Source of the DNA: Astropecten irregularis
Taxonomy: Eukaryota; Echinodermata; Asteroidea; Paxillosida; Astropectinidae
Direction: 5' to 3'
NCBI GenBank assembly: GCA_963971285.1
Contig: OZ020250.1
Span: 19,744,783-19,808,782, forward strand
DNA length: 64,000 nt
A program made the position numbers and the translations under genes. The notes under the pieces were generated by a model, which worked only from the letters and a program-made list of their open reading frames with translations, had not been told where the DNA came from and did not search any database. Below, piece by piece: positions 35,998 through 52,400 of this stretch (position 1 is the first letter of the stretch; each line of letters starts with the position of its first letter).

Positions 35998-36017
35998 AGC
36001 TTTGAGAACGGCCCCTG
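35765..36017. repeat. MITE family E, copy 2, with expanded GGAGCC array
   Basis: Left end GGGGCCTTTCTCAAAGTTCG, right end TTTGAGAACGGCCCC. The right arm carries about nine GGAGCC units in a row (about 35948-36000), while the left arm has one or two. Confidence 0.8.
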
Positions 36018-37059
36018 GCCTACAGCAGACAATATTTCATTCGTCACAATGTTTACGCAGAAACTATACATTAACAAACATGAACCGTAAGCATATGCCA
36101 AATAGCCTATTAAATGTACCTTCAGTTGTACATTGAACAGTGTTACATAATTATAGTATTCGAGGACAAGGCATTGTCTGTTCCATTGTTTCTGTAACTA
36201 ATACAGTCCCGTAGACTAAGCACACATTTTTGTAAATCTGAGGATAACTTTGAACAAAAGAAGTCCGTTCGAGAACAAGAATTGCATCTTTGTTTATATT
36301 CTTTTATCTTGTAGCATACAAAACATGCACATCGTGCCCTGTGTATAAATTATATTATTTTAACTCTACAGGCTAAAGATCGCATTATAAACAAAACTTA
36401 TATCGGCAGAATTTATGTTGGCCTAATTAAGCAAACATTATAACGGATTAGAATACAGTTTGAAACTGGATCCTTTCATTATATTTGTGGCTACATTTTC
36501 TTTAAAACATTGCGTCGTTCAACGCTTGCATAATGCAATGCCAGTATTTCAAACTAGTAGGGCCTACCTAGGCATTTTTAAGCATTTGTAAAGTTCTGAG
36601 ATTTTCTCTTAAAATGATTCAACAAAGTATTTAAAGACCTTTCATCAAAGATAAACATGGAGTCTTCTCATTGTCTTAGCGACACCAGGGCAGCCGAAAA
36701 CTATTCTCTATTAGTACTGATATACTATACGTATGAATACGTGCATTATTTTGTTGGGATCCATGACAGGTTTTTTTACACCCCACTTTATGCATACTTG
36801 CAAAAGTTCAGATATTTTCTCCTCTTTTTGTGTGATTAATTATTTTTAAGCAGGAACCATACATTACCCAGTCATGATTAAAAAAGTTAGAAATAACGAC
36901 GAAATATCAAAATTTACAAGAGAGCCTAAAAAATGATACTGAGCGCATTGAAAATAATACAAATGTTGCATACATCATTTAAACATGCTTCTGCGTACTT
37001 GCGTTTAATATTAGGTCAAAATGAATGCAAATTATGAAATTCTTTATTTTCCAAAGTAC

Positions 37060-37398
37060 TTAAAGGTAGTATCATACTTTGGTAGAAAACCAAAACAGAA
37101 ATGTTCACAGATTTACCTATAACTTACATGGTATAAAGATGGTGCTGATAGAAACATACCGTTAAATGTCCGCCTGAAATGCTGTATTTATCAAGTAATT
37201 AGTAAAAGCAACGACCGAAGATATTTTTGATCTTTAAAGAAATTCTGTGTGCGTTTTCACTGTTTTCTCAAAAAGTGAGCACCGTATGGGACTAGGAATT
37301 TCACAGATGACTTTTACTTTACCTTTCTTGATATTTTTGCTCATATAGGCCCTATCTGCATTTCTTTTACAAAAACCAAAGTATGATAATACCTTTCA
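37060..37398. repeat. MITE family A, copy 5
   Basis: TTAAAGGTAGTATCATACTT at the left; the right end is diverged (ACCTTTCA instead of ACCTTTAA). Part of the central palindrome is deleted. Confidence 0.75.
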
Positions 37399-37419
37399 TG
37401 CCAGGTGAAGAACAAGGAG

Positions 37420-37425
37420 TTTAAT
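37420..37425 (-). promoter_or_regulatory. Candidate polyadenylation signal (ATTAAA) of cathepsin L
   Basis: The ATTAAA variant on the minus strand is 137 bases beyond the cathepsin stop, followed by a T-rich stretch (CTTGTTCTTC). Motif match only. Confidence 0.35.
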
Positions 37426-37561
37426 TGCTTAGTGTCAATCCACTTCTCGTGAGTTTTTGTCAAAATAATTCTCAGCCATAAAATATAATTTCTTATCGTT
37501 AAAATCTTAAAATTATTCTGTGATCAATCTCGCACTGCTGCGTCAGTATAGTGTCTACTAT

Positions 37562-42285
<4,724 letters not shown>

Positions 42286-43211
42286 TCTGATAATGCAGTA
42301 GACTACCTGTTGATCTTCAATAACCATAATGCATGCACAGTCACTTTAATACGAGCAACCATAGGCCAAACAGCGTCAGCAATAAAAATACTGTATAGAA
42401 TACCTGTCGCAATACCAGGAAATGACAATTCACCAGTTTGATGTTTGTTATGTTCAATTCAACCTTGCACTGAGTTCCAGTTTTCGGTTTTGAATAAGCC
42501 TTTACATAACAATCCTTTTCTGTTGTACACAATAATGCGTACCAACGGAGTGAACAGCAAAACATCTACTATTATGCTTTCTATACTGCTACGTACTACA
42601 CGTGAAGGATAGGAGTTTGCACTGTAATAGCTGCATTGCAATAACTTTATATCATTTTGTTTGTACATAAGTTGGAATTAGCATCTCACCACAGTACAGT
42701 AATTCAGGCCGGCTTTGGTGTTTTTTTTTTTTTATGTTGTCAGACAAGTTCCGACCAGTTTTCAATTAACTGTTACTCATCGCATTGCTCACTTTCTTTA
42801 TTCATCAGTTCACCTATTCACTGTATATTATTCGTCTGTACATTTGCTGCCCTACCATTGTTATAGGCTGAAATAAGGTATTATTACTATTATTTTAATT
42901 TTAATAATGAAACCAAGGATTCCCCAAAAGCGCCCTAGGCACTGTAGCTCGAAAGCCTGATGAAACCTTTTATTGAAAGATGATGAGAAGACGATACAGT
43001 TTTGGAGGTGGGAGGAAAACCCCAGAGTAATATTCTGGGTAAAACCCACATAATCAGTTCGGGACTGAAAACCCAATCCACTTGTGGACCGAGCCGGACT
43101 CAAACCCAGTCCAGAGGTGACCACAACCTGACCAATAGTTATGGGTAGGTAAAAGTAATTTTACGAAAGTCCAGATTTCTCTCCCCTCCTCACCGCCCCT
43201 TTCTCCTCATC

Positions 43212-43498
43212 TTAAAGGTAGTATGATATCATACTTTGGCAAGAAACCAAAACAGAAATGGTGTATTTATCCAGAAATTAGTAAAACAAGAACCGAAAAT
43301 CTTGTTGATCTTTTAAAAGATCAAAAATAAAAGAGAAAAGATTTAAGAAATACTGTGGCCGTTCTTCAATGTTTTCTCAAAAAGTGGGCACCGCATGGGA
43401 CCGACATTTTCACAGACGACTGTTTACTGTATCTTCCTTGATAATTTTGCCCATGAATCTATTTCTTTGATAAAACCAAAGTATGATACTACCTTTAA
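43212..43498. repeat. MITE family A, copy 7, with a deleted left arm
   Basis: TTAA at both ends, but about 75 bases of the left arm (the ATTTACCTATAACTTACAGG part) are missing. Confidence 0.8.
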
Positions 43499-43651
43499 CA
43501 CGTTTCATGCATAAACATTTATCATAGGACTAGCAGCCCATCAAGGTCCATCAGTTCAATTGTGAAGTTGCAATGGCCTCTAACTCCCCTTTTACCCGGA
43601 TCAGTTTCGCAATAAATAGTACTCTGAGGTTCAAGGTCTATACTTAAGTTA

Positions 43652-44021
43652 TTAAAAGGTTCAGTACAGGTTTGGTAACATACACAAACAGAAATATTCA
43701 CAGATTTATGTATAACTTTCAGGATATGGAGATGGTGCAAATAGAAACATACCGTTTAAATATTTCCGCCGGAAATGGTGTATTTTTTCCAGAGATCAGT
43801 GAAATAAAGACCAAAAATAGTTTTGATCTCGGGGTAAGATCAAAACAATTCTTTATGTTTTATGAGAAACTTTGTGTCGGTTTTCCCCCGCTATTTTCTC
43901 TGGATTTAGATGTCCGATTGAGCTCAAATTTTCACAGGTTTATTATTTCATGCACATGTTTGATCAGCCAAAGTGCGAGTCCTGTCCTGTGAAGTTTACC
44001 AATCATGTATTATACCTTTAA
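43652..44021. repeat. MITE family B, copy 3
   Basis: TTAAAAGGTTCAGTACAGGT to ATTATACCTTTAA, with the family right arm TTTATTATTTCATGCACATG. Confidence 0.8.
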
Positions 44022-44073
44022 GGCTGTGAACCTTTCACGTTACAAAATACTTCCTGAATTTCGTTTTTCTACA

Positions 44074-44292
44074 AGCCGTGCTACTGCCGTGCTACTGCCA
44101 AATTTGAGTTTGGCACGGCAATAGCACAGGGTTTAGCAGTTAATTGAGTGAGTTTGGCATGGCAAGCTCTTCGTCTCGACATGGTCTGCCGCGCTATCGG
44201 TATTCGGAACGGCAATAACACGACATTCATGATTGCCGTGCTATTGCTGCACTCATTTGAATTAAGTTCGACACGGCAGTAGCACACGGCGT
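44074..44292. repeat. Palindromic element J
   Basis: Inverted ends GCCGTGCTACTGCC and GGCAGTAGCACACGGC, with further inner pairs such as TTTGGCACGGCAATAGCAC. Single copy in this window. Confidence 0.65.
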
Positions 44293-44384
44293 ATAGCTTT
44301 GTCCTTAGTACGATCGTGAAATTGTTGATGAGAAGTTTGCAGCTGCAGTTTATGAAAATCTTGAGTAAAAAGCATTATACTTAC

Positions 44385-44435
44385 TTCTGTATCTCCTGTT
44401 GGGTTGGTGGGGCCTAATAATGCTTGTCCACAGTG
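44385..44435 (-). other. CTSL: Probable noncoding 5' UTR exon of cathepsin L
   Basis: A good donor (GTAAGTATAATG) lies at the end of a short segment downstream of a TATAAAA box. It would splice to the acceptor at 42287, one base before the cathepsin start codon. The transcription start (about 44435) is estimated from TATA distance only. Confidence 0.45.
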
Positions 44436-44460
44436 GTGCAGAGTACGGGTTTACACTAGT

Positions 44461-44467
44461 TTTTATA
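44461..44467 (-). promoter_or_regulatory. CTSL: Candidate TATA box of cathepsin L
   Basis: TATAAAA on the minus strand, about 75 bases upstream of the donor of the probable 5' UTR exon. A tissue-regulated cathepsin promoter with a TATA box is plausible but untested. Confidence 0.45.
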
Positions 44468-45204
44468 CTTCCTTATCGTTCATCATGTGACCCAAGGTAT
44501 ACATTGGGACTTCGCGTGCAATTCTCTACTTGAACCTAGTACCGCACAGCTGTACTGACGTCAAGATAACGAGATTTTTTACAATAGATCCCGGATTTGC
44601 ATATATCAATTGACCTGCCATTTACTTTTGTGTACTATTCAAAAGTTCGTTCTACATGTATATTTTTAGGTACATGGAGTTTGTTAAGTCACTGTGACTG
44701 TGTCTTTCACAATAGTACCTATATGGTAGGGCGAAAAACGCAAGGTATATTTTAATAGCGCCAATATCGCTAATCGAAGGTGGCCCTATCATACATAATG
44801 CATAGGCCAAACTGCCGATGTACAATATGTATATAACCCTATTGTGTTTGAAGTTTCACAAAATTCCTTGCAGACATTTCATGCAATATGGCATGACTTG
44901 CCTCCCCAAAAGTTAAACAAAAACAGCCTTACCTTCAATGTTTGAATACAAATTAGAATAATTGATAAGAATAATAATAGCATTAGCCTATTCAAAAGCG
45001 CACATTTTCAAGAATAGTTTGATTCAATACCATCACTTTTCTATATTCTCGTCCAATTTACCCTAAAGTTTTTACGGACGTTTGTTTTTTATTTCTGTTG
45101 TAAACGACGTTTTATTGTGGTCAATTTAACAATAAACTAGATCCATAGTCGGTTCTTCCTTGGCCTACGTATTATACGCAGGGATAAGTTAGTCTACCAC
45201 TCCA

Positions 45205-45445
45205 GGGGCCAATTTCATAGAGCTGCTAAGCACGAAAATGTCCTAAGCATGACATTTCTGACTTAATAAAAACAGGGTTAACAACCAGATTTCCACGCGT
45301 GTTGTGTATCACTTGTGATTGTTCTTTGGCTGTTGTTCGCTGACCATAATCAAATGGAATTTTCAATGGTGGTTTGTTTCACTGGGCGAGACATTTTTGT
45401 GCTAAGCAAACTTTTGTGCTTAACAGTTTTATGAAATTGTTCCCT
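45205..45445. repeat. MITE family C, copy 4
   Basis: GGGGCCAATTTCATAGAGCT at the left and a diverged TTATGAAATTGTTCCC at the right. Confidence 0.75.
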
Positions 45446-46629
45446 GGCTGTTGCTGGGGGCGTGCACTACCTACTTGACACTGCTATAACTCGTGATTTT
45501 CGTAGTTTACTTAAGTTGATACCAATCGCTGCTGATAATAAACCCACAACGGCGTCTCGTGATCGTGTCATGCGCTTCTACTTGTATTTTTACCCTACAG
45601 ACCTATACCCGCTTAAATGTTATCAGGGAGTTTGATAACGAATTCTAAAATGAGTACTGCCCGTCCCCTTTGCTGCATCTGGGACTTAAATTTGCCTTAT
45701 TGACCCAAGAATCGATTATTGATTAATATTCGAATTATATGAGTTTCGAATATACAGTATAAAACACTGTGATGCTCTCACAGTGTATACAATCACTGTA
45801 CTTGATGACGGTCAAGGACAAGAACACAGGAAGGGAATAAATTCGTTATCAAATAAAAAAGTATCGACTCAAAATCAGAACTGTTCCATTGTCCGTTTCA
45901 GTTTCATGATAATGTACATTAACTACAGTTTCAAGCAATTTTGTATATAGCGCCTTTTCAATAAGTCACAAAGCGCTTTGAGTACAAGTACAAAGGTATT
46001 ATTAAAAAAGCACAAAATGTATATTATTCAACAAACATTTCTTTATTTAATAACTTCAGTTCTACTCATAAAAAAGTTCAGAATGTTAATAGAAGGTAAT
46101 GTGTCAGGAGACGTTGTTTAGGGAACATATTCCGTTATAAAATCAGTCACTAGATGAATAAAAACACAGTAAGGTGATGAGGAATTCAGTGAGCTAAACT
46201 TGAGCCACGCACGGTTGCACACAGCAACCTGAACATTGGAAGAAAATCAGATGATCTGAAGTATTTAAATCCGCAAAATGCAAAATGCGTCGGAGTAAAA
46301 ACCGCCATTTTGACGTCCATCTAGATGTAAACAAGAAAGCCACATCTGTTGCCAGTTCTCATTAGAAAAGGCGAGAAGGTTGTAAACCATTTTGGCATCA
46401 TATACATGTACAACGAGATCAATGACTTTAGTCCTTAATTTCACAGAAGTTGCTGAGGTAAGCAAATGATTGTTGGCATCGTTTATGCTTATCTAAAATC
46501 AGCTGAGTATTGCAGTGTTTAAGGCAATGGCGTGATAGCCTGTGTTCATAAGCATAAGACTGTTTTACGGTAAGCACTAATTACGCTGATTAGTGGCTTT
46601 GTACGAAATGAGCCAGAACACATTATGCA

Positions 46630-46635
46630 TTTATT
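46630..46635 (-). promoter_or_regulatory. SLC8B1: Candidate polyadenylation signal of NCLX
   Basis: AATAAA on the minus strand about 415 bases after the stop codon. It is beyond a MITE of family E, so the 3' UTR may contain that element. Weak evidence. Confidence 0.25.
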
Positions 46636-46763
46636 GCCTTTCAATTGTAAAGGATCATACATATAGGTCTGTTCTAATTGATAAAACACATTATACTATA
46701 CATATGCATTGTTTTCAAATCTATACAGCAATGTAAAACCTTATGATATAAAGTCAAGACTAA

Positions 46764-46998
46764 AGGCCTCGTTGAAACATTGGCTTTGGGTTTGGCTCCG
46801 GCTTTGGCTTATAGTAAGCGACATTCTTACGAAGAAAAGATCGGTCGTGGGTGCCGAAGCTTCGTATTCTTGCTCAAAACCAAGTTTCTACTTCCAAACA
46901 ATACTAGCCAAAGCCTAGAATTTGATTCATGTTACTTTAAAAATGGATGCACGAAATGGAGCAGAAGCCTGAGCCAAAGCCGATGTTTGGAGTAGAGC
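46764..46998. repeat. MITE family E, copy 3
   Basis: The ends have GGCTTTGGGTTTGGCTCCGG and GAGCCAAAGCCG hexamer-like units that have mutated rather than expanded. It lies within the likely NCLX 3' UTR. Confidence 0.7.
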
Positions 46999-47050
46999 CA
47001 AAGCTGATAATGTTTTCCAACTTCACTAAATCGTACAATCTCTGTTGTGT

Positions 47051-47236
47051 TCACCATTTCAACACTTTCGTTTCAGTCAAAATGGCCACCGTCAGGAACG
47101 TTACATAAAACGCATACATCAGGCCTGAATAAACCTTGGTTGCCCGGAACCCGGCTGCTATCATGTAAAACATCGAGGTGAAGAGGCTGCAAGCTAGACC
47201 ACAGGCAAGCACATATTGTAGCGTGTCGGTCTTTAG
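47051..47236 (-). CDS. SLC8B1: NCLX exon 14: last membrane helices and stop
   Basis: Phase 0 entry after CCATTTTAG. It encodes two hydrophobic helices ([15 protein letters not shown]... and [18 protein letters not shown]), then KVLKW and TGA, matching the human C-terminal FLVVALLTE region. Confidence 0.92.
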   Translation of the reverse strand, partial: LKTDTLQYVLACGLACSLFTSMFYMIAAGFRATKVYSGLMYAFYVTFLTVAILTETKVLKW

Positions 47237-49358
47237 CTAAAATGGAGAGGGGGAAATTGACAAACTGCTGGAAGTAGGTTTACGCTAGGGAAAACGAGGT
47301 GTGAGATATTGTAATATAGTAGCAATAATAGCATACACATGTACTTATAAGTTATATAGCGCATAATGATCAACGATTCTCTATGCGCTTTACATATTAT
47401 CCGTGGTCATCGGGCCATAATTTACATTCCTGAAACCATCTCAGCTCCCTGAGGAGTATACAGCCCCGGCTACCGTATTCAGTGCACAGAGGCTAATCAA
47501 ACCACAAAGCCATCTCTACCCTCACAGGTACCCATTTACACATGGGTGAAGGGGAGCAATATGTGCCAAAGCGTCTTGCCCAAGGACGCAAGCACCACTA
47601 GCCCATGGCTGGATTCGAACCCACAATCTGTAGATTGACCACAAGATCTTGAGTTCGACACGTCAGACCACTAGGCCACAGCACCCCATGGTGAATGTAA
47701 AAGTAGGTGAGGGCAAGCGAAGCACAAGAGAGGGGCACTTAATGGGCAAGCACAGACGAGAGACAAGAAGTTCTGGAGGGCAAGTTAGAGGAAGGGGCAA
47801 GTTGAGGATAAGAGAGAGGGGGCAAGTGGGATCGGCAGGGGTTAAGAAATAAACAAGACGGGCAAGTAAGAGGCAAGTGAGGCCACCATCGGAGTAAAGA
47901 AGCAGTATGTTTAATGACGCGACACCAACGTGTGTGGTAAGACCGGACGAACACTGTGAATTTCAACCTACCTTAAATGTTCCACCGCTCTGCGTGGTTG
48001 CAATAGTGGTTGCCACACCTATCCCAATCAGCATGTCTGTTGTACGCAGCTAGTTAAAGGAAACCTAACATAATTCTTGACTTCGAGTGTCCCTTTTTTA
48101 GCTCCTGAATGTTCCTATGTCAACCCGAAACCTGTTTGATCTAGAAGGGGTCACTCAAACCAGTTCTAAATACCTCCAGCCAAATCCGAGCTAATTGCAA
48201 ATTCTTACTTCCCAAGGACAGTCAAGTCCTGGAACAGCCTCCATCCTTCAGTCATAGATCAAGTCAACAAAACCAATTTGAAATCTGCTGCTCTTCAGTC
48301 TATTTCTGGTACCCACTAATGTCCACCCTCTGCCACCTCCAGTTTAAACTCCTCCAGGAGTATTTAGGAGGAAACTAAACCAAGAACCAAGACTCTCTCA
48401 TTTTATTGGATCATTAGGCCTTAATGTCCACTGGTTTCATACAAATCAGCAATGAACTTCATACGTCTTTTTTGTCAAAGGATACTGAAAACTGGACCAC
48501 CAAAGCATGCCGAGATGGCCATGTTTGGAGAGCCTTGCCTTGCCATGGCGGTGTCCGAGATCAAATCTAAGTATAAACAGGGGACAAAAATGTACCCAAA
48601 GTTGTTCATTTGATCGCTGCATAACTATATCTCTCCTCTGTAGCCTTGAAAAGGGTGGTGAAGAAATAAAGCATCAAACAAAGATATGGGGTAAAGGAGA
48701 GACAGCCTGTAATGATCTTGAGATGGTAGAGCACTTATACACTGATCCAGAAGTCTTCGGTTCTACTTCCAGTTCAAACTATACAGTTGTTATGCAAATT
48801 AGGCTTGCCCTTCACCGACGTGGATGAGCACTGTATACTCAGTGCTTTTGAGTGCACGTGAAAAAAAAAACACATGCTGGCTCAGGTGGGATTCGAACCC
48901 ACAACCTCCTGCTTACTAGTGCAGATGCTATACTGATAGGCCACCGAGCTAGATGGGGCCAGCGGGGTGAATCGAATACAATATCGCGTTGGGTACCGCC
49001 ATGAAATACAGTTGTTTTTACTATCATGTTTTTATTGTTACAAATTCTAGTATGATGACCACCACTCACAACAACTGTTCGCAGGAACTATAGGTCTCTA
49101 TATAGGAACTATAGGAACTACTTGAACTTTACCTCCTATGCAATTTCCCCAGGCAAGGAAAGTCAGTCCCAAGATAGCATCGCTCAGATCAAACACCATT
49201 CCAAACGTCTGCAAAGACGACAGTTCAATTAGATCAAACATGCATCAGGTCAAAGCTAAACTTTTGCTTTTGTTTCAACCTTATTGCTTCTCTATAATGA
49301 CCAACAGTTTATTGCAATGAACCCATTCAGCAGCACCTCTAGTTTCAATGACCTCGGG

Positions 49359-49429
<71 letters not shown>

Positions 49430-52400
49430 ATTCCATTTCGTGAATCCATTCTAAAATATTCGGATATCAAAACAGAGGCTTTTGGCTGCGGGTTCGAAGT
49501 AGATTCTCTGGCTTGAAACGGAAAACAGAGCTTCAATGAAAAACTACATTGACAGCATAATTTACTGAGATGAAGCCGGAGCCGGAGCCTGAGCTGAGGT
49601 TTGGAAAAGGCCCCAAGTTCAATTCAGGACTGCAATTTTACACACAAAATGTACACAAAGATGGAATAAATACACGGTAGCAATGAAATAACAATTAAAA
49701 CCGAACACCAAAACAACCCCCAACAATGCATGAAATTAAAATAATCATCTGGAAGCAACGAACACTTAAATGTCTAGTTTTAATTGTAATTTATTGTATT
49801 TTTATCATGGACTTACCCTTAAAAGATTGACAATTTCATTGGCGATGGCAAATATCCAACAGACGGAGATGATAAAACCGAGGAAAACTAAGCCCTGTAA
49901 GAAAAATCACAAAAACACTACATCATCAAATAATATCCACAAGCCACGAGATCAAGAAACTACGGCCGTCTTCCCAATCTTTGGCTTCGGCTTTCAGTAA
50001 AAACAAACGCACTTTATAGCAGCCATTAGCCAGTGAACTGCAGCCGTAGCCATAGACTTGCATGTTATTTGTGGCTGTGGCTAAAGATTTGGGGAAATAC
50101 TAATATTTTGCTAATTTGAAGGCATATGAAAACTGTATGAGGCGGGATTCAAAGCTGCGACCTACGGATCACCGAACAAGTCACTTTATCGTTTCTGCTA
50201 TCCAACCTTACGATGTACTGTCCCAAATTAATTATCAAGTACCTTTGACTGTTTCGCAGTTAGAAGCCATTAAACTACAAGAACGCTGCTATATCCAGGA
50301 TACTATCGCAACATTATCAACGCTACCAAACTGAAAACGGCATATTGAAATTCACTCAAAGAGAATACCGTTTTTTCCCTCGAATTAATATTAAGAATAC
50401 TGTACCAAGTAAATACTTCACTTAATGCATTTTCTATCATTACAGCCACGCCCACTGTCTGTTATAAGTACAGCAGTAACATAAATTGAGCGAATTCTAA
50501 ATAGTGCTTGGTAGTTCTGTATTTCAAAACCGAAAGAGAAGAAACAGGTTGCTTACTCTGTAGTAAACAGGAGGTGTATTTGGTTTGGATGTGAAGAAGA
50601 CAAGAATGGCAAGAATCGCTCCAATGCATAGCATCAGCTCCCAGAGGTAAAACTCGCCAGCTATGACGGTGTTGTAACCTTCAAGACAATAACACAAATT
50701 TCATTATTCATATCATGATTCATAATCATTGTGACTATGTAATTATAATCAGGTATACTTGACTTAACATAACATTTTCAAGATCAGTTGTGGATCAAGG
50801 ATTAAAAGAATAATGTTGGGGAAAAGCACGGTCACCGCCGAGCTGTGCATCAATAACGGATGATGGATGAATCATCTTCCCTGATATTTTTCTCCCTTTG
50901 ATTAAAGGTAATATCATACTTTGGTTTTTATCAAAGAAATACAGATTCATGGGCAAAAATATCAAGACAGATAAAGTAACAGTTGTCAGTGAAATTTTCA
51001 GTCCCATACGGTGCCCATTCTTTGAGAAAACAGTGAAAAACAGCCACAGTATTTATAATTCTTTTCTCTTTTATTTTTGATCTTTTAAAATATTTTCGGT
51101 CGTTGTTTGATTAATTTCTGGATAAATACACCATTTCAGGCGGAAATTTATTTAATGGAATGTTTCTACTAGCACCGTCTTCATACCCATCCCAGCACCA
51201 TCTTCATTAAGTTCAATACGTAAATATGTGAACATATCTGTTTTGGTTTCTTACCAAAGTATGATACTATCTTAAAATGTAACCTATATACCACTGAAGT
51301 GAATCTCAACATACTTCTAGTGATGAAGGTGCACCAGACGGGTCCAATGAGTAGCTGGAAGCAGTTGAGTAGTTTATTCCAGCTATTGCCCTCGTGGAGG
51401 ATGAGAGGTACCGTGATCTGCAGTAGCAGCTTAATGGGAGACTGAAATAGAGAAGATAAAACAGCCGTCGGTATATTAAACATGATGTGTGTTTCAGTAT
51501 TCATATTTAAGATCATATCTATAATTTGTGGGTGTCAATAAAACCATAGTAGTTTGCGTTGTGACATCACACTTTGCTTTGTAATTAGCATAGATCCGCA
51601 TTTTTAGATCAAAACGCCTTATTCACGGCACATCCATCTTGTCACCTTCCCTGTATACCCTTTGGAAAAGATAACACAAATTCCACAAAAAAACGGGTAC
51701 CAGACTATTTTGATTCCAAGCCTCGGTTTGATTGCACTGCTTCGAATGTAGGATGGATGCACCGTGAATAAGGTGTATCTTAGAGCAGTTTAATGGCCCT
51801 ATGACGTCACGGCGTGGCTATACATGTGCTTTCTCGTGCAGCAAATAGGGAAACGATGTACACAGAGAAGCGCACACGTAAACAAATTAATGTGGCACCA
51901 ACAGTACAGAAATCTTCTGAATCAAGAGCCAATCACAATTTTTACACATACGTAATTTGAACGAGAAGAATTAAGAAGATACCTGGATGGATAGGCCAAT
52001 GATGCATATAGACTTGGAATCCATTTTCAGACGCTATTGGGAAAATTCTAACGAAAGATGCCTATAGGTACATCATGTGTACATCAGTCTGGTAAATGAA
52101 GCCATACTGTCAAAGGGCACTTACTCTGTAAATTTCAAAAAATCTCAAAAAATAGCTCTTGCTTTTCCATCCCTCCACATCAATGGGGTTGATGGCTCTG
52201 AAGAGCGCCACCAACTGTTGCTTGAAGCCACTGGGGTCATTCGCTTTGTTCAGCAATGGTTCTTCTTCTTGCAAGTAATCTTCGTGGGCCAATTCTTCCT
52301 CGGACTTCTCGGGCGTGTCCGGTATCGAAACCGCCGTGTCACTCGAGAGGATTTCACCGGATGATTTCAGAGCAGGCTCGATGGTTCCAAAACTACTTGT

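Larger units (their letters stand above)
32848..37561. other. Intergenic region between convergent genes
   Basis: Starts with the 3' UTR of the matrix gene. It contains MITEs of families C, F, E and A (34830-35066, 35317-35436, 35765-36017, 37060-37398), a short S1 SINE fragment (33005-33040) and otherwise very AT-rich DNA (33.0-34.4 kb). No gene recognised. Confidence 0.7.
44470..47050. other. Intergenic region between cathepsin L and NCLX
   Basis: Contains a family C MITE (45205-45445) and a family E MITE (46764-46998); otherwise AT-rich DNA with no recognised gene. The distal part (46.6-47.05 kb) probably includes the NCLX 3' UTR. Confidence 0.65.
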
